A stretch of 58,024 nucleotides of DNA. It comes from Gammaproteobacteria bacterium. Lineage in GTDB: Bacteria; Pseudomonadota; Gammaproteobacteria; Pseudomonadales; Halieaceae. Location of the stretch: the NCBI GenBank assembly GCA_024686215.1, contig JAIBDN010000010.1:1-58024 (forward strand). The letters are read 5' to 3'. Below the pieces are notes generated by a model. That model did no database searches, was not told the DNA's origin, and was given only the letters and a program-made list of their open reading frames with translations. Positions 16,489 to 25,642 of the stretch are shown piece by piece (position 1 is the stretch's first letter; each line of letters opens with the position of its first letter). Both the position numbers and the translations under genes were made by a program.

Positions 16489-17688
16489 ATGAAAAATCTG
16501 TATTACAAATTTATGGCCATAGTGGTCACCTGGCTACTACGACTACTGCCGCGCAATGCCCCTGTAGTGTACAAAGGTTTGAACTCTGCCCTGGTGCTGT
16601 GCGAACAGGTGGCGGTACTGGGCTTTGGCAAAGTATTGATCGTTACTGATGACTTCCTGGGATCTTCGGGCATTCTGGATGGCATAAAGGCCACTCTTGA
16701 AAAATCCGGCGTGGAGTTCGCCGTTTTTGATGGCGTACTGCCGGATCCGGCTTTTGACCAGGTCCAGGCAGGCGAGGCCGTCTATCGCAGCGAAGCCTGC
16801 CAGGCTGTTATCGCTGTTGGTGGCGGCTCAGTGCTGGACGCGGCAAAAATGATAGCGATGTTGCATACCAACCCCGGCCCACTGGACAGCTTTGACGGCA
16901 TCCAAAAGTGTAAAAAGCCCGGCGTGCCACTGTTTGCCATTCCAACCACTGCAGGCACTGGCTCAGAGATCACCCTGGCGGCAGTCATCACCGACCCGGT
17001 GTCTCATCGCAAGATTCCGGTGGTAGACAGCAAGATGATACCGGGTTATGTCGCACTGGATGCGGAGATCATGAAAGGCATGCCTCCCGGCATTACCGCA
17101 GCAACCGGTATGGACGCCCTCACCCACGCGGTGGAGTCCTATCTTAGCAAAGCATCCACTCAATCAACCGAGCTACAAGCGAAAGCGGCAGTGCGACTGA
17201 TATTCAATAACCTGGTCGCCGCCTACCATGATGGAGGGAATATGGAAGCCCGCGACGGCATGGCGGTGGCTTCTTTCTATGCCGGTGCTGCTTTCGGTAA
17301 AACCTCGGTTGGTTACGTGCATGGTATCGCCCATCAATTGGGTCGTGTGTGTGGTACGCCGCATGGTAATGCCAACGCCATGGTCCTGCCGGAGGTTCTG
17401 GCTGCCTACGGCGAATGCGTACATCAGCGCTTGGCCGATCTGGCGCGCACGGTAAACCTCGACGAGCCCGGCGCTAGTGATAGCCAACTGGCTGGTGATT
17501 TCATTCAGGCGATCGCGGATATGCGCAAGGAAATGGAGCTGCCACTGCAGCCCAAGGACCTTAAAGCCCAGGATATACCAGGCATAGTGGAGGAAGCACT
17601 GGCAGAAGCTGGCGCACTCTATCCGGTACCGCGCTACATGTCGGCCGATGAAGTACGCTATATCGTCAATGGCCTACTCGCTGCCTGA
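16489..17688 (+). CDS. Iron-containing alcohol dehydrogenase
   Basis: A 399-residue group III (iron-type) alcohol dehydrogenase, interconverting alcohols and aldehydes/ketones with NAD(P). The nucleotide motif AVIAVGGGSVLDAAKMIA and FAIPTTAGTGSEIT are diagnostic. The four metal ligands are visible: Asp in VALDAEIM, His in MDALTHAVESYLS, His in GYVHGIAHQLG and His in GTPHGNANA. About 20 extra residues at the N-terminus (YYKFMAIVVTWLLRLL) are hydrophobic, which is unusual and might associate the enzyme with the membrane. GGGAG precedes the ATG. It is 60 bases after the fusion gene and 24 before a small membrane protein gene, consistent with one operon. Natural substrate unknown. Confidence 0.88.
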   Translation: MKNLYYKFMAIVVTWLLRLLPRNAPVVYKGLNSALVLCEQVAVLGFGKVLIVTDDFLGSSGILDGIKATLEKSGVEFAVFDGVLPDPAFDQVQAGEAVYRSEACQAVIAVGGGSVLDAAKMIAMLHTNPGPLDSFDGIQKCKKPGVPLFAIPTTAGTGSEITLAAVITDPVSHRKIPVVDSKMIPGYVALDAEIMKGMPPGITAATGMDALTHAVESYLSKASTQSTELQAKAAVRLIFNNLVAAYHDGGNMEARDGMAVASFYAGAAFGKTSVGYVHGIAHQLGRVCGTPHGNANAMVLPEVLAAYGECVHQRLADLARTVNLDEPGASDSQLAGDFIQAIADMRKEMELPLQPKDLKAQDIPGIVEEALAEAGALYPVPRYMSADEVRYIVNGLLAA

Positions 17689-17712
17689 ACCAATCTGAAG
17701 GAAACTTAAATT

Positions 17713-18132
17713 ATGGCCAAGAATGAGTTTGATGTAGTTGGTTTTTTGCTGCGGGTGGTGTTCGCCATGCTCCTGGTGTTTGGCACGTATAACCCCACCG
17801 CCTACTCCTATGCCAGCTGGGTATTATCCGGTGATGTCGGCTTCGAACCGGTACCGGCACTGGTAGGAGTAGCACTGCTGATCGCCTGGATAGTATTTTT
17901 ACGCGCCACCTTTTTATCCCTGGGTTGGCTGGGCATTATCCTGGGAGCGGCTTTGTTTTCCTGCTTTATCTGGCTGTTGATCGATATGGGCTGGTTGAGC
18001 CTGGATTCGAGCGGTGCAGTCACCTGGGTGGCACTGCTACTGATTTCCCTGATTCTGGCTACGGGCATGTCCTGGTCGCATATCAGGCGTCGCCTGACCG
18101 GACAGGTGGACGTGGACGACATCGAAGACTAA
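17713..18132 (+). CDS. DUF6524-like four-helix membrane protein
   Basis: A 139-residue integral membrane protein with about four hydrophobic helices: FLLRVVFAMLLVFGTYNPT, VGVALLIAWIVFLRA, GIILGAALFSCFIWLLI and VTWVALLLISLILATGM, followed by a basic/acidic cytosolic tail (HIRRRLTGQVDVDDIED). The TYNPT-x-x-S-Y motif in the first loop matches the small family I know as DUF6524; function unknown. AAGGAA precedes the ATG at good spacing. It is the last gene of the likely operon with the fusion hydrolase and the alcohol dehydrogenase, and it runs convergently into the LysR gene. Confidence 0.7.
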   Translation: MAKNEFDVVGFLLRVVFAMLLVFGTYNPTAYSYASWVLSGDVGFEPVPALVGVALLIAWIVFLRATFLSLGWLGIILGAALFSCFIWLLIDMGWLSLDSSGAVTWVALLLISLILATGMSWSHIRRRLTGQVDVDDIED

Positions 18133-18144
18133 CGCTAGTTGACG

Positions 18145-19044
18145 TCAGGCCCCGCCCTGCACAGGGCGGGAGTCAAGTTCAGACCTTACCTCGGCAAATC
18201 CTTCAGCGATAATTTCCCGCAACACACGCATGCGTGCGCTCAAGCGCAGATCCTTATGGGTGAGCACCCACATGTCCGAATGATGCAGTACCGTCGCACC
18301 GGGTACACGCACAATATCGCGATCACCATAAGCTGCAAAACATGGCATAAACGCCATACCCATTTTGCTGCGTATCGCCTCTACTACTAATGCCACATCA
18401 ACAATGGCATGCCGTACTGGAATATCGGGAAAATCAGTAGTGGCGAGCCAGTCTTCTTTCTGCCCTTCGGGGTTTTTACCTAGCCAGGTGATATGCGACA
18501 CATCCTCAGGGTCATCGCTGTTAAGTAAATCCCGGTGCACATAGCTTGAGGCGCTAATCGCCGCCACTTTTCTACCTATCAGGTTCTCAGGCGGGTGCAC
18601 CCCGGCGGGCATCACTCGAATAGCAATATCGGCTTCGCGGCGACTCAGGTCAAGAGCATCATTACTGCTGACCAACTCGATCCGGATACGCGGATATTGT
18701 TCGCAAAAAAGTGCCAGTCGCTGCATCAAAAAAGACATGCGGCCCACCGGGGGTAGCGTCAGGCGAATGTTACCTTCCAACTCCCGGTCGCCACCACTGA
18801 TTTTGCGCTCTGCCGCCAACATCAGTTCTTCCACATGCTCAGCAGTAGGCAGCACCTGCTCGCCGGCACCGGTAAGCTTGTAGCCATCAGGAGTACGATC
18901 GAACAGGCGGGTATGCAGCTGCAGCTCCATTTCATCGAGTCGCCGGGTGATGGTGGAATTACTGACGCCCAATTCCTGCGCGGCACCACGGGCTGAGCCG
19001 CGCCGACTCAATGCCAGAAGAACCTTCAGATTATCCCAGTCCAC
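18145..19044 (-). CDS. LysR-family transcriptional regulator
   Basis: A 299-residue LysR-type regulator, starting at a GTG. Residues 1-60 are the winged helix-turn-helix: DWDNLKVLLALSRRGSARGA then ELGVSNSTITRRLDEMELQL and LFDRTPDGYKLT. The C-terminal two-thirds form the co-inducer domain (IRIELVSSNDALDLSRREAD; ADIAIRVMP). It most resembles the group of LysR regulators that control oxidoreductases. No dedicated target is adjacent; the alcohol dehydrogenase operon is convergent, and the DHH gene starts upstream in the same direction with 10 bases between them, so the two may be cotranscribed. Confidence 0.87.
   Translation of the reverse strand: MDWDNLKVLLALSRRGSARGAAQELGVSNSTITRRLDEMELQLHTRLFDRTPDGYKLTGAGEQVLPTAEHVEELMLAAERKISGGDRELEGNIRLTLPPVGRMSFLMQRLALFCEQYPRIRIELVSSNDALDLSRREADIAIRVMPAGVHPPENLIGRKVAAISASSYVHRDLLNSDDPEDVSHITWLGKNPEGQKEDWLATTDFPDIPVRHAIVDVALVVEAIRSKMGMAFMPCFAAYGDRDIVRVPGATVLHHSDMWVLTHKDLRLSARMRVLREIIAEGFAEVRSELDSRPVQGGA
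18151..18170. terminator. Perfect GC hairpin between convergent genes
   Basis: CCCGCCCTG and CAGGGCGGG form a perfect 9-bp stem around a two-base loop, just past the DUF6524 gene and inside the last codons of the convergent LysR gene. There is no T-run on either side, so it is not a classical intrinsic terminator, but it could stall transcription or block 3' decay for the rightward operon. Confidence 0.4.
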
Positions 19045-19054
19045 AGTCTAAATA

Positions 19055-20014
19055 TCAGGCGTAAAACGCCGCGAAAGTATCCAGGAACTCCTGCAGCATA
19101 TCTGCGGGTAGGTCATTAATACCCGCGGCCGCTTTACGACCACCGCCGGTGGGGAATTTCATACACAGTTCATCCGCTCCAGTCTTGTTATTAAGAGGTG
19201 CGCGCACGCTAACCAGGTAGCAACCATTGGCCTTGGTTGTCAGCACTGCGTGACCGCGATCGGGGTCTGCATTGGCCAGGTCATTACTGTATACGCCGCT
19301 GACGCGTCGCGCCCAGGGCTCGTCAGGCAACATAAAGGCCGCTACTGCATTGTCCCTGAACTCTGGCGACAGGGCCGCAGCACTGCTCATGTCCTGCTGG
19401 TAACCCTGTTCCAGCTTTTGAAAGTACTCAGCGCCAGCACTGATAAAATCGAAGGGGCTGGCATATTGGCTGATCAGGGAATAAAGCTGCGCTGGCTCAA
19501 AATGCAGGTCTTCCAGGTTGGAGCCATAACCATTGTAATTGATGTATATACCGAGGTTTTCCAGCTGCTGTAACTGCGCCTCATCCAGACCCAGGGGCTT
19601 GGCGATGGCGCGTGCGCTGTCTTTCAGGTTATCACCAAAAGTCCCGGTGACAGCCCACCCCAGATAAGCCCCTTCCAGGTAATTGTTAACCAACAAACTG
19701 GTACAGACATCCGGTGCGGTATTGATAATAGCGTGCAGGCCATCGCTCTCGGGAATGTCACCGGCAAAATGATGGTCACAATAAAACACCTGGGCGCCGC
19801 TATCCAGGGCGCGCTGCAAACCCTCACGGTTCTTGTCCAGAGACACGTCCAGCACGGTGATACGGGAATCGGACTGGGCATCAACTCTCTGCAACAAATT
19901 GATATCGCGTTTAACCCCGGTCACCAGCTGTGCATCACGGGGCTCAGCATTGCGCAGCTGGGTCAGTGCGCACAGGCCATCGGCATCGCCATTGAATACG
20001 TCGAAATCGGTCAT
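19055..20014 (-). CDS. DHH-family phosphoesterase
   Basis: A 319-residue cytosolic protein of the DHH superfamily (metal-dependent phosphoesterases such as nanoRNases and pyrophosphatases). The N-terminal motif FDVFNGDADGLCA (D-x-D), RITVLDVSLDKN and VFYCDHHFAGD (the DHH box) are all present. The C-terminal half ends with FPTGGGRKAAAGINDLP, the glycine-rich DHHA1-type substrate site (G-G-G-H/R-x-x-A-A-G). Substrate could be short oligonucleotides or a phosphorylated small molecule; sequence alone does not decide. AAGGAA precedes the ATG. It lies 56 bases after the WbpM-like gene on the same strand. Confidence 0.83.
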   Translation of the reverse strand: MTDFDVFNGDADGLCALTQLRNAEPRDAQLVTGVKRDINLLQRVDAQSDSRITVLDVSLDKNREGLQRALDSGAQVFYCDHHFAGDIPESDGLHAIINTAPDVCTSLLVNNYLEGAYLGWAVTGTFGDNLKDSARAIAKPLGLDEAQLQQLENLGIYINYNGYGSNLEDLHFEPAQLYSLISQYASPFDFISAGAEYFQKLEQGYQQDMSSAAALSPEFRDNAVAAFMLPDEPWARRVSGVYSNDLANADPDRGHAVLTTKANGCYLVSVRAPLNNKTGADELCMKFPTGGGRKAAAGINDLPADMLQEFLDTFAAFYA

Positions 20015-20070
20015 GTTGTTTCCTTATGCAGTGATGGGAGCATGTGCCATTGAACTTGCGGCGCAGTAAA

Positions 20071-22092
20071 TCAGGTTTTGTCGGGGAATAATTCTTTGAC
20101 GTTAGAGGCTGGCAAAGCTTCCACATTCGAGCGTTGATCACGCTTCAGCCACAGGTGATCGTAACGCACTGGGTGATGGCCAAACCCGCTCACCGCAGAC
20201 GACAGAATGGAACTGATACCGTCGCAATCCAGAGCATCACAGTACTGCATCAGTTGCTGCATTTGCTGATGTATCTCGTCGAAGGGCAGGCACTCTTCCT
20301 CGGCGCGCATAATCATCGGGTGACCAGTGCCTTCCACATTAGTGCCCAGCAACAGTTCCTCGTGGAGTTTCTCCCCCGGGCGCAAACCGCTGAACTCAAT
20401 ATCAACATGCTCGCCTACATGCGTATCGTGATTCATTTCATAGCCGCTGAGGCGAATCATGCGCCGGGCGAGATCTACAATACGCACAGGCTCACCCATA
20501 TCAAGCACGAACACGTCGCCACCGGTACCCATCGCTCCGGCCTGCAATACCAATTGCGCCGCCTCCTGAATACTCATGAAATAACGCGACACTTCGGGGT
20601 GAGTAACGGTTACCGGCCCACCGGCTTTGATTTGTTCACGAAACAGCGGCACTACCGAGCCAGACGAACCCAGCACATTACCAAAACGCACCATACAGAA
20701 ACGGGTTTTGGTATCGCGCTGAGCCAACCCCTGCAGCATCATTTCCGCAAAGCGTTTGGACGCTCCCATGACATTGGTAGGGCGCACGGCCTTGTCTGTG
20801 GATACCAGCACGAAGGTTTCTACACCCGCGTTTTTTGCCGCTTCGGCTGCATACCAGGTACCGAACACATTATTGGCTACGCCCTCGGCGATGTTGTACT
20901 CCACCATCGGTACGTGTTTATAGGCCGCCGCGTGATACACGGTTTGCACGTTCCAGGTGCGGTAAATACTTTCCAGGCGTTTCTGGTCCTGCACGGAGCC
21001 CAGCAGCGCGACCATATCAACTTCGATCTCCAGGCGCTGCATGGTCTCGCGCAACTCACGCTCAATCTGGTATAGGGCGTGCTCGGAGTTATCCAGCAAC
21101 ACCAATTCACGCGGGTTGGACTCTACAATCTGACGACACAGTTCGGAACCGATAGAACCGCCCGCACCGGTTACCATCACCACTTTGTGGGTAATGCAAC
21201 GGTCGATTAATTCAGGATGCGGCGGCACTGCTTCGCGGCCGAGTAAATCATCCAGGTCAACATCGCGAACCTGATTAATACTCGCGCGGCCAGCCACCAG
21301 TTCATTGATCCTGGGAACAGTGCGCACATGTACCGGTAATCCCACCAGCGAGTTTATGATCTCTCTGCGGCGATCAGCGGATGCTGAGGGAATCGCCAGC
21401 AGCACCTGAGTGATATCGTGCCGCGCGATCAGCTGTTCCATGTCCTGAGGCTTCGCCACCTGCAGTCCGTTGATCACCGAGCGTTGCAGGTAAGCGTTAT
21501 CATCTACAAAGGCCACCGCGTGATACTGGTCCCCCTGGTACATGGCCATCAGCAGTTGGCGACCGGACTCACCGGCGCCGTAAATGAGGACATTTTCAGA
21601 CAGGGAGCGCAGTTTCGCCTGATAATAGGCACGTACAATCAGGCGCGTGCCACCAATGCCAAGCAAGGCAAGCCCCCAATAGATAAACGGCGTAGAGCGC
21701 GGCACATTAGCCTGGGCAAAAAATAACGTAGCACCCAGGATCAACGTGGAGTAACTGACCGCGATAACAATGGCCCAGATCGCTTGCTGACCCATAAAAC
21801 GGATCACTGCCCGATACAAGCCTAAACGCAGAAACACTATGGCGCTGATTACTACCGTGACCAGCGCGCACGCGTACTCGACCAATCCCAGTTGAAAATT
21901 GAGGTGCCCCCAACGCAGGGCGACCGCCGACCACATGGCGACAGTAACAAAGAGCATGTCCAGGGACAACAAGCAGGCCTGCTTGATATTACGCGGCAGT
22001 TCGATGAGCTTTTCGAGAATATCTTTGAGGTTTCCGACGAAGGCGGAAACAGAGCGCGACACGAAACTGCCAATCGGGTTCAGCAAGCCCAC
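20071..22092 (-). CDS. wbpM: WbpM/FlaA1-type UDP-sugar 4,6-dehydratase, membrane-bound
   Basis: A 673-residue polysaccharide biosynthesis enzyme that makes UDP-4-keto-6-deoxy sugars for O-antigen or related glycans. Four N-terminal membrane helices (about residues 35-150) are followed by a first Rossmann region (VLIYGAGESGRQLL) and the catalytic SDR domain with VTGAGGSIGSELCRQ. The catalytic strand reads STDKAVRPTNVMGASKR, with Met in place of the usual SDR Tyr (M-x-x-x-K), as in WbpM. Two starts are possible: GTG at 22092, adjacent to its ribosome site, or TTG at 22086, five bases after AAGGAG, which I find more likely. It is the third gene of the epimerase-WbpL-WbpM run. Confidence 0.88.
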   Translation of the reverse strand: MGLLNPIGSFVSRSVSAFVGNLKDILEKLIELPRNIKQACLLSLDMLFVTVAMWSAVALRWGHLNFQLGLVEYACALVTVVISAIVFLRLGLYRAVIRFMGQQAIWAIVIAVSYSTLILGATLFFAQANVPRSTPFIYWGLALLGIGGTRLIVRAYYQAKLRSLSENVLIYGAGESGRQLLMAMYQGDQYHAVAFVDDNAYLQRSVINGLQVAKPQDMEQLIARHDITQVLLAIPSASADRRREIINSLVGLPVHVRTVPRINELVAGRASINQVRDVDLDDLLGREAVPPHPELIDRCITHKVVMVTGAGGSIGSELCRQIVESNPRELVLLDNSEHALYQIERELRETMQRLEIEVDMVALLGSVQDQKRLESIYRTWNVQTVYHAAAYKHVPMVEYNIAEGVANNVFGTWYAAEAAKNAGVETFVLVSTDKAVRPTNVMGASKRFAEMMLQGLAQRDTKTRFCMVRFGNVLGSSGSVVPLFREQIKAGGPVTVTHPEVSRYFMSIQEAAQLVLQAGAMGTGGDVFVLDMGEPVRIVDLARRMIRLSGYEMNHDTHVGEHVDIEFSGLRPGEKLHEELLLGTNVEGTGHPMIMRAEEECLPFDEIHQQMQQLMQYCDALDCDGISSILSSAVSGFGHHPVRYDHLWLKRDQRSNVEALPASNVKELFPDKT

Positions 22093-22160
22093 TCCTTTCC
22101 CTGAAGATAATGACAGGCGCCGTTACAAATTGCTTTTTCAGCGCCCAAAGAAGACGAATT

Positions 22161-23129
22161 CTACGCGAAATCGCCTATTTTCACCATGCCCCACAGCAGT
22201 GGAAGATATGCCAAAATTACCATAATTAATGCGTACTCTGGCATGGATTGAGCCGCCCAGGCCAGTGGGAACAACCACAATGCGTTGATTGCCAGCAGCA
22301 ACAGGTCAACCAATAGGTGGGATTGCCAGTGGCGGCTCAGGCGCTGGTAGGCGTGCAAGCGGTGCGGCTGGGTTACCGGCTGCCCGCTGCACAAGCGCCA
22401 CAGCAATGTCCAGGTGGCATCGGTAATGAATGCCGCCAGCAGGATCACCCAACACAGTGGATTGAGCAGCCCCTGAAGCGCACCCAATAGCGCCAGGCCC
22501 GCCAGTAAAAAGCCCGTTGGTACACTGCCCGCGTCGCCCATGAATAGTCGTGCCGGTGGCCAGTTCCACACGAGAAAACCCACATGGGCTGCTGCCAGCA
22601 ACAAACAGAACAGCGCATAGGCATTATTGCCCCCACCGCCGCCCACCCAACTGAGCAAGGCGGCACCGACACAGGCTACGATACACTGTGTTGCCGCGAT
22701 ACCATCTATGCCGTCCATAAAGTTATACAAGTTGAGAAACCACAGCATAGCGAAGACCACAGCACCGGCCGACAGCCAACCCCAGGGCGCATCCAAAGGT
22801 AGCCAGGACCACGCCAGCACCGCGCAACACGCCAAATAAAGCAGCATGCGCAGTCGAACGGACAGATTCCACAGGTCATCGACAACCCCCACCAACGTCA
22901 GCAACAAAGCAACGCACGCCAGCAACACATAACTGCCATCCCAGGGGGCCGCCAGCAGCAGGCCTAGCATAAACGCCAGCAGCAGTGCCGTGCCGCCCCC
23001 GTGCGGTGTTGCCGTGTGATGAGAACTGCGTTCATTGGGCCTGTCCAGCCACTGACGCCGCCTGGCCAGCATTAAATACAGCCAACAAAGTAATACTGAA
23101 AAAGTTAAGGTGGCTGCCAGCGCGATCAT
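22161..23129 (-). CDS. wbpL: WbpL/WecA-type undecaprenyl-phosphate glycosyltransferase
   Basis: A 322-residue glycosyltransferase family 4 enzyme (MraY/WecA superfamily), with about ten membrane helices. It transfers a sugar 1-phosphate from a UDP-sugar to undecaprenyl phosphate, starting O-unit synthesis at the inner membrane. Family motifs are RPNERSSHHTATPHGGGTAL, VGVVDDLWNLS (the Asp pair), NLYNFMDGIDGIAATQ and WPPARLFMGDAGSVPTGF, all catalytic or Mg/UDP-binding regions. Its ATG overlaps the stop of the upstream epimerase by four bases (ATGA), so they are coupled. The gene order epimerase-WbpL-WbpM is that of the end of Pseudomonas O-antigen loci. Confidence 0.88.
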   Translation of the reverse strand: MIALAATLTFSVLLCWLYLMLARRRQWLDRPNERSSHHTATPHGGGTALLLAFMLGLLLAAPWDGSYVLLACVALLLTLVGVVDDLWNLSVRLRMLLYLACCAVLAWSWLPLDAPWGWLSAGAVVFAMLWFLNLYNFMDGIDGIAATQCIVACVGAALLSWVGGGGGNNAYALFCLLLAAAHVGFLVWNWPPARLFMGDAGSVPTGFLLAGLALLGALQGLLNPLCWVILLAAFITDATWTLLWRLCSGQPVTQPHRLHAYQRLSRHWQSHLLVDLLLLAINALWLFPLAWAAQSMPEYALIMVILAYLPLLWGMVKIGDFA

Positions 23130-24067
23130 ATCTGCTTACCTCCCACGCTCGCGTCGCTAAACAGAACCTGCTTCAGCTTGTATTGTGGCGCCCAACCGGT
23201 GGCCGTTTGCAGTGCCTGATTACTGTACAACTCGGTGCCGAACAGTTTTTCATAGCTGGATCCACGGCTTTGCCTGGAGAGCCAATCCAGCACACGCGCG
23301 AGCATGCGCCAGCCCCACAGAGGCAGCCAGTCGCTTCCGCTGCCCTTGCCCGCCGCGCCGCGCAACAGATCATAAACCGTGCGCGTGCTGTAACCGTCGT
23401 GTTCACAAGCTATCCAGGTTGACACGCCCGGCGGCTGGCGGTCTCCCAGCAAGCACAGTAATGCCACCAGGTCCGGCAAGGCCAGCATAGATCTGGCGCC
23501 TTGCGCCGGAGGGCGCGGCAAGCCCCAGCGCACGGCCCTGGCAAGCAGTCGAAGATTACCCTTGGCCTGGTCTCCGTAAACCAGCGCCGGTCGCACAATA
23601 ACGACCGACATATCCCCACCCGCAAACTGTTCGCGCAGGGCACACTCGGCGCTCCACTTGGAGGCACCATAGGGGTCATCAGGGATAGTGCATTCTGACT
23701 CCGCACGCGCAGCAGTGGAGCTAGCAGGCCCCATGGCCTTAACACTGCTGAGGAAGATAAAACATCGCACCCCGGCGGCCGCCGCCTGCTGCGCGATACT
23801 CTCGGTAGCCTGGTGGTTGAGCTGTTGGTAAGCCGCGGGCTCCGCATGCTGATGGGCGACTCCGGCCAGGTGGTAGACCACATCCACCCCGACCAGGTAT
23901 TCATCTGGAATAGATGTCTCGGCAAGATCGACAGCATGTGTGGAAATACCGCCCGACAGCTCCCCACCACCGTGACTAAGGGCAATAAGCGTATCGCCCC
24001 GGGCAACGAGCTGTTGGCAAAGTTGGCGCCCGATAAAACCGGTGGCACCACTGACAAGGCATTTCAC
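23126..24067 (-). CDS. NAD-dependent sugar epimerase/reductase (WbpK/WbpV-like)
   Basis: A 313-residue extended short-chain dehydrogenase. The N-terminal VSGATGFIGRQLCQQL binds NAD(P); VYHLAGVAHQHAE is typical of the WbpV/WbpK/FnlB group; FIFLSSVKAMG and DPYGASKWSAE supply the catalytic Ser and Y-x-x-x-K. This group acts as 4-epimerase or 4-reductase on UDP-N-acetyl sugars, giving for example UDP-FucNAc or UDP-QuiNAc, the usual substrate of the adjacent WbpL. The exact reaction cannot be called. A terminator of the upstream comEA gene lies just before its start, so it probably has its own promoter in the short interval. Confidence 0.82.
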   Translation of the reverse strand: MKCLVSGATGFIGRQLCQQLVARGDTLIALSHGGGELSGGISTHAVDLAETSIPDEYLVGVDVVYHLAGVAHQHAEPAAYQQLNHQATESIAQQAAAAGVRCFIFLSSVKAMGPASSTAARAESECTIPDDPYGASKWSAECALREQFAGGDMSVVIVRPALVYGDQAKGNLRLLARAVRWGLPRPPAQGARSMLALPDLVALLCLLGDRQPPGVSTWIACEHDGYSTRTVYDLLRGAAGKGSGSDWLPLWGWRMLARVLDWLSRQSRGSSYEKLFGTELYSNQALQTATGWAPQYKLKQVLFSDASVGGKQI

Positions 24068-24086
24068 TCTATCTGGTCACTGTCAC

Positions 24087-24108
24087 AAAAAAGGGGGCCT
24101 AAGCCCCC
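24087..24108 (-). terminator. Intrinsic terminator after comEA
   Basis: On the minus strand GGGGGC-TTAG-GCCCCC is followed directly by a run of six or seven T. It lies 20-odd bases after the comEA stop and just before the epimerase start, separating the two transcription units. Confidence 0.85.
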
Positions 24109-24130
24109 TCATGATACGGATGCCGTCGGT

Positions 24131-24508
24131 TTATTCCAATGTAATTAGCGCGCGGTTTTTCTCCAGTGTGGACTGGCCTATCCCTTTTACCTCAGCCAGC
24201 TCATCCACCGTGGAAAATGGCCCGTAAGCCTCCCGGTAGCGTACGATTTCCAGAGCCCGCGATTGCCCAATGCCCTTAAGTCCAGCTGCCAGGGCGTTAG
24301 CATCCGCAGTGTTGATGTTAATTGTGGCAACAACGGGTGTCGCTGCCGATTGCGCATGGGACGTACTCGGGCCAAGCAGTGCCACACTACTCCCCAGCGC
24401 TACCATCAGCGCCATTAGCCAAGCTGCGCTGAATTGCCTAAGTGAAAGAAAAGCCCCGTTGGCCATAGCGGCCTGGGTCCAATTTTGTAACAGAATCAAA
24501 TTGTTCAT
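24131..24508 (-). CDS. comEA: ComEA-like helix-hairpin-helix DNA-binding protein
   Basis: A 125-residue exported protein. A long signal region with a hydrophobic core ([18 protein letters not shown]) ends near SHAQSA. The last 65 residues are the ComEA domain: [19 protein letters not shown] then [18 protein letters not shown], two helix-hairpin-helix units that bind DNA backbone. ComEA captures incoming DNA in the periplasm during natural transformation; short stand-alone forms like this one are common in gammaproteobacteria. GGAG lies eight bases before the ATG at 24508, favouring it over the ATG at 24466. In Pseudomonas a similar gene flanks the wbpM end of the O-antigen locus, as here. Confidence 0.85.
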   Translation of the reverse strand: MNNLILLQNWTQAAMANGAFLSLRQFSAAWLMALMVALGSSVALLGPSTSHAQSAATPVVATININTADANALAAGLKGIGQSRALEIVRYREAYGPFSTVDELAEVKGIGQSTLEKNRALITLE

Positions 24509-24611
24509 CGCATAATCTCCGTATAGCGAACTGCATCCATGCAGGCACCCGTACCGAAGAAAAGTCTAGCAGTGATTTATACCCCGGCGGTCGCCGCGGC
24601 CACATTTGATG

Positions 24612-25310
24612 TTACACGCCCAACCCTAACTCTGCGTGCACCTGCCGCAGCGCGGCTAGAGGATCCTGCGCCCCGGTAATTGAACGACCAATGACCAGGT
24701 AATCTGAGCCCAGCGCCATTGCATCCGCCGGAGTCACCACGCGTCGCTGATCATCTGCTGAATCTCCGGCAAGGCGAATACCCGGCGTCACCAGGGTAAA
24801 ACCCTCCCCTCTGGCGTTACGTAAGTCACTCGCTTCCATGGCCGAACACACCACCCCATCCAGACCGCTGTCGGCAGTCAGCGCCGCCAGGCGTAACACC
24901 CGCTCTGCCGGAGTTTCACTGTATCCCAACTCGCGCAAGTCCTCTCCAGTCATACTGGTAAGCACTGTCACGGCGATCAAAAAAGGACGGTTGGCGCGCC
25001 CCTGCAGAGCACTGGCCGCCGCCTCCATCATGCGACGGCCACCTGCGGCGTGCACATTGACCATCCACACGCCAAGATCGGCAGCCGCGCGCACCGCGCC
25101 CGCGACGGTATTGGGGATGTCGTGGAATTTAAGATCAAGAAATATTTCGAAGCCCATGCCCTGCAGCTGTTCTACCAGTTGCGGACCGCTACGGGTAAAC
25201 AACTCCTTGCCTACCTTCAGTCGACATAGCTGCGGAGACAGGCGTGCCGCCAGCTCCAGAGCCGGCTCAGCCGATGGAAAATCCAGGGCGACAACAACAG
25301 GGCTATTCAC
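24612..25310 (-). CDS. pyrF: Orotidine-5'-phosphate decarboxylase
   Basis: A 232-residue enzyme for the last step of UMP synthesis, decarboxylating OMP. The start [14 protein letters not shown], the catalytic [17 protein letters not shown] (D-x-K-x-x-D-I) and VTPGIRLAG for phosphate binding are all present, and the C-terminal [20 protein letters not shown] holds the phosphate-gripping Arg. Length is normal for the bacterial class. The ATG overlaps the lapA stop by four bases, so pyrF is translated with lapA. In E. coli lapB lies between these two genes; it is missing here. Confidence 0.95.
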   Translation of the reverse strand: MNSPVVVALDFPSAEPALELAARLSPQLCRLKVGKELFTRSGPQLVEQLQGMGFEIFLDLKFHDIPNTVAGAVRAAADLGVWMVNVHAAGGRRMMEAAASALQGRANRPFLIAVTVLTSMTGEDLRELGYSETPAERVLRLAALTADSGLDGVVCSAMEASDLRNARGEGFTLVTPGIRLAGDSADDQRRVVTPADAMALGSDYLVIGRSITGAQDPLAALRQVHAELGLGV

Positions 25311-25615
25311 TGAGCCGCGACATCCGCAGGCGTGTCGCGCAAACGGCCAACTTCGGCGCGGCTTTTCGCCAGTCGGCGATTAGCCGCGCCAATGGAAGCC
25401 CGCTGACGCAGCAGCACAGTGGAGCAGGCCAGCATACCCAGCAGGCCACCGATGGCGAAGGCACTGAGCACCCACAGCGCGATACTGCGTGGCTCCAGGC
25501 TGTACACCAGCAGATCCAATGGCACCATAGTCTTGTTTTGCAGGGCAAACAGCATGCCGACAGCAAGCGTCGCCAACACAATCAGGACGGTAATGATTTT
25601 ACGCAGTATCTTCAT
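25307..25615 (-). CDS. lapA: LapA-domain inner-membrane protein
   Basis: A 102-residue protein with two membrane helices ([20 protein letters not shown] and [20 protein letters not shown]) joined by [17 protein letters not shown], the classic LapA/YciS (DUF1049) arrangement, then a short basic coiled tail. In E. coli LapA works with LapB in balancing lipopolysaccharide synthesis through LpxC turnover. Here the partner gene lapB is absent from its usual place between lapA and pyrF. Position after ihfB and before pyrF is otherwise as in E. coli. Confidence 0.88.
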   Translation of the reverse strand: MKILRKIITVLIVLATLAVGMLFALQNKTMVPLDLLVYSLEPRSIALWVLSAFAIGGLLGMLACSTVLLRQRASIGAANRRLAKSRAEVGRLRDTPADVAAQ

Positions 25616-25642
25616 GACGGATTCCGCTAGTCCTTGGGTGAG

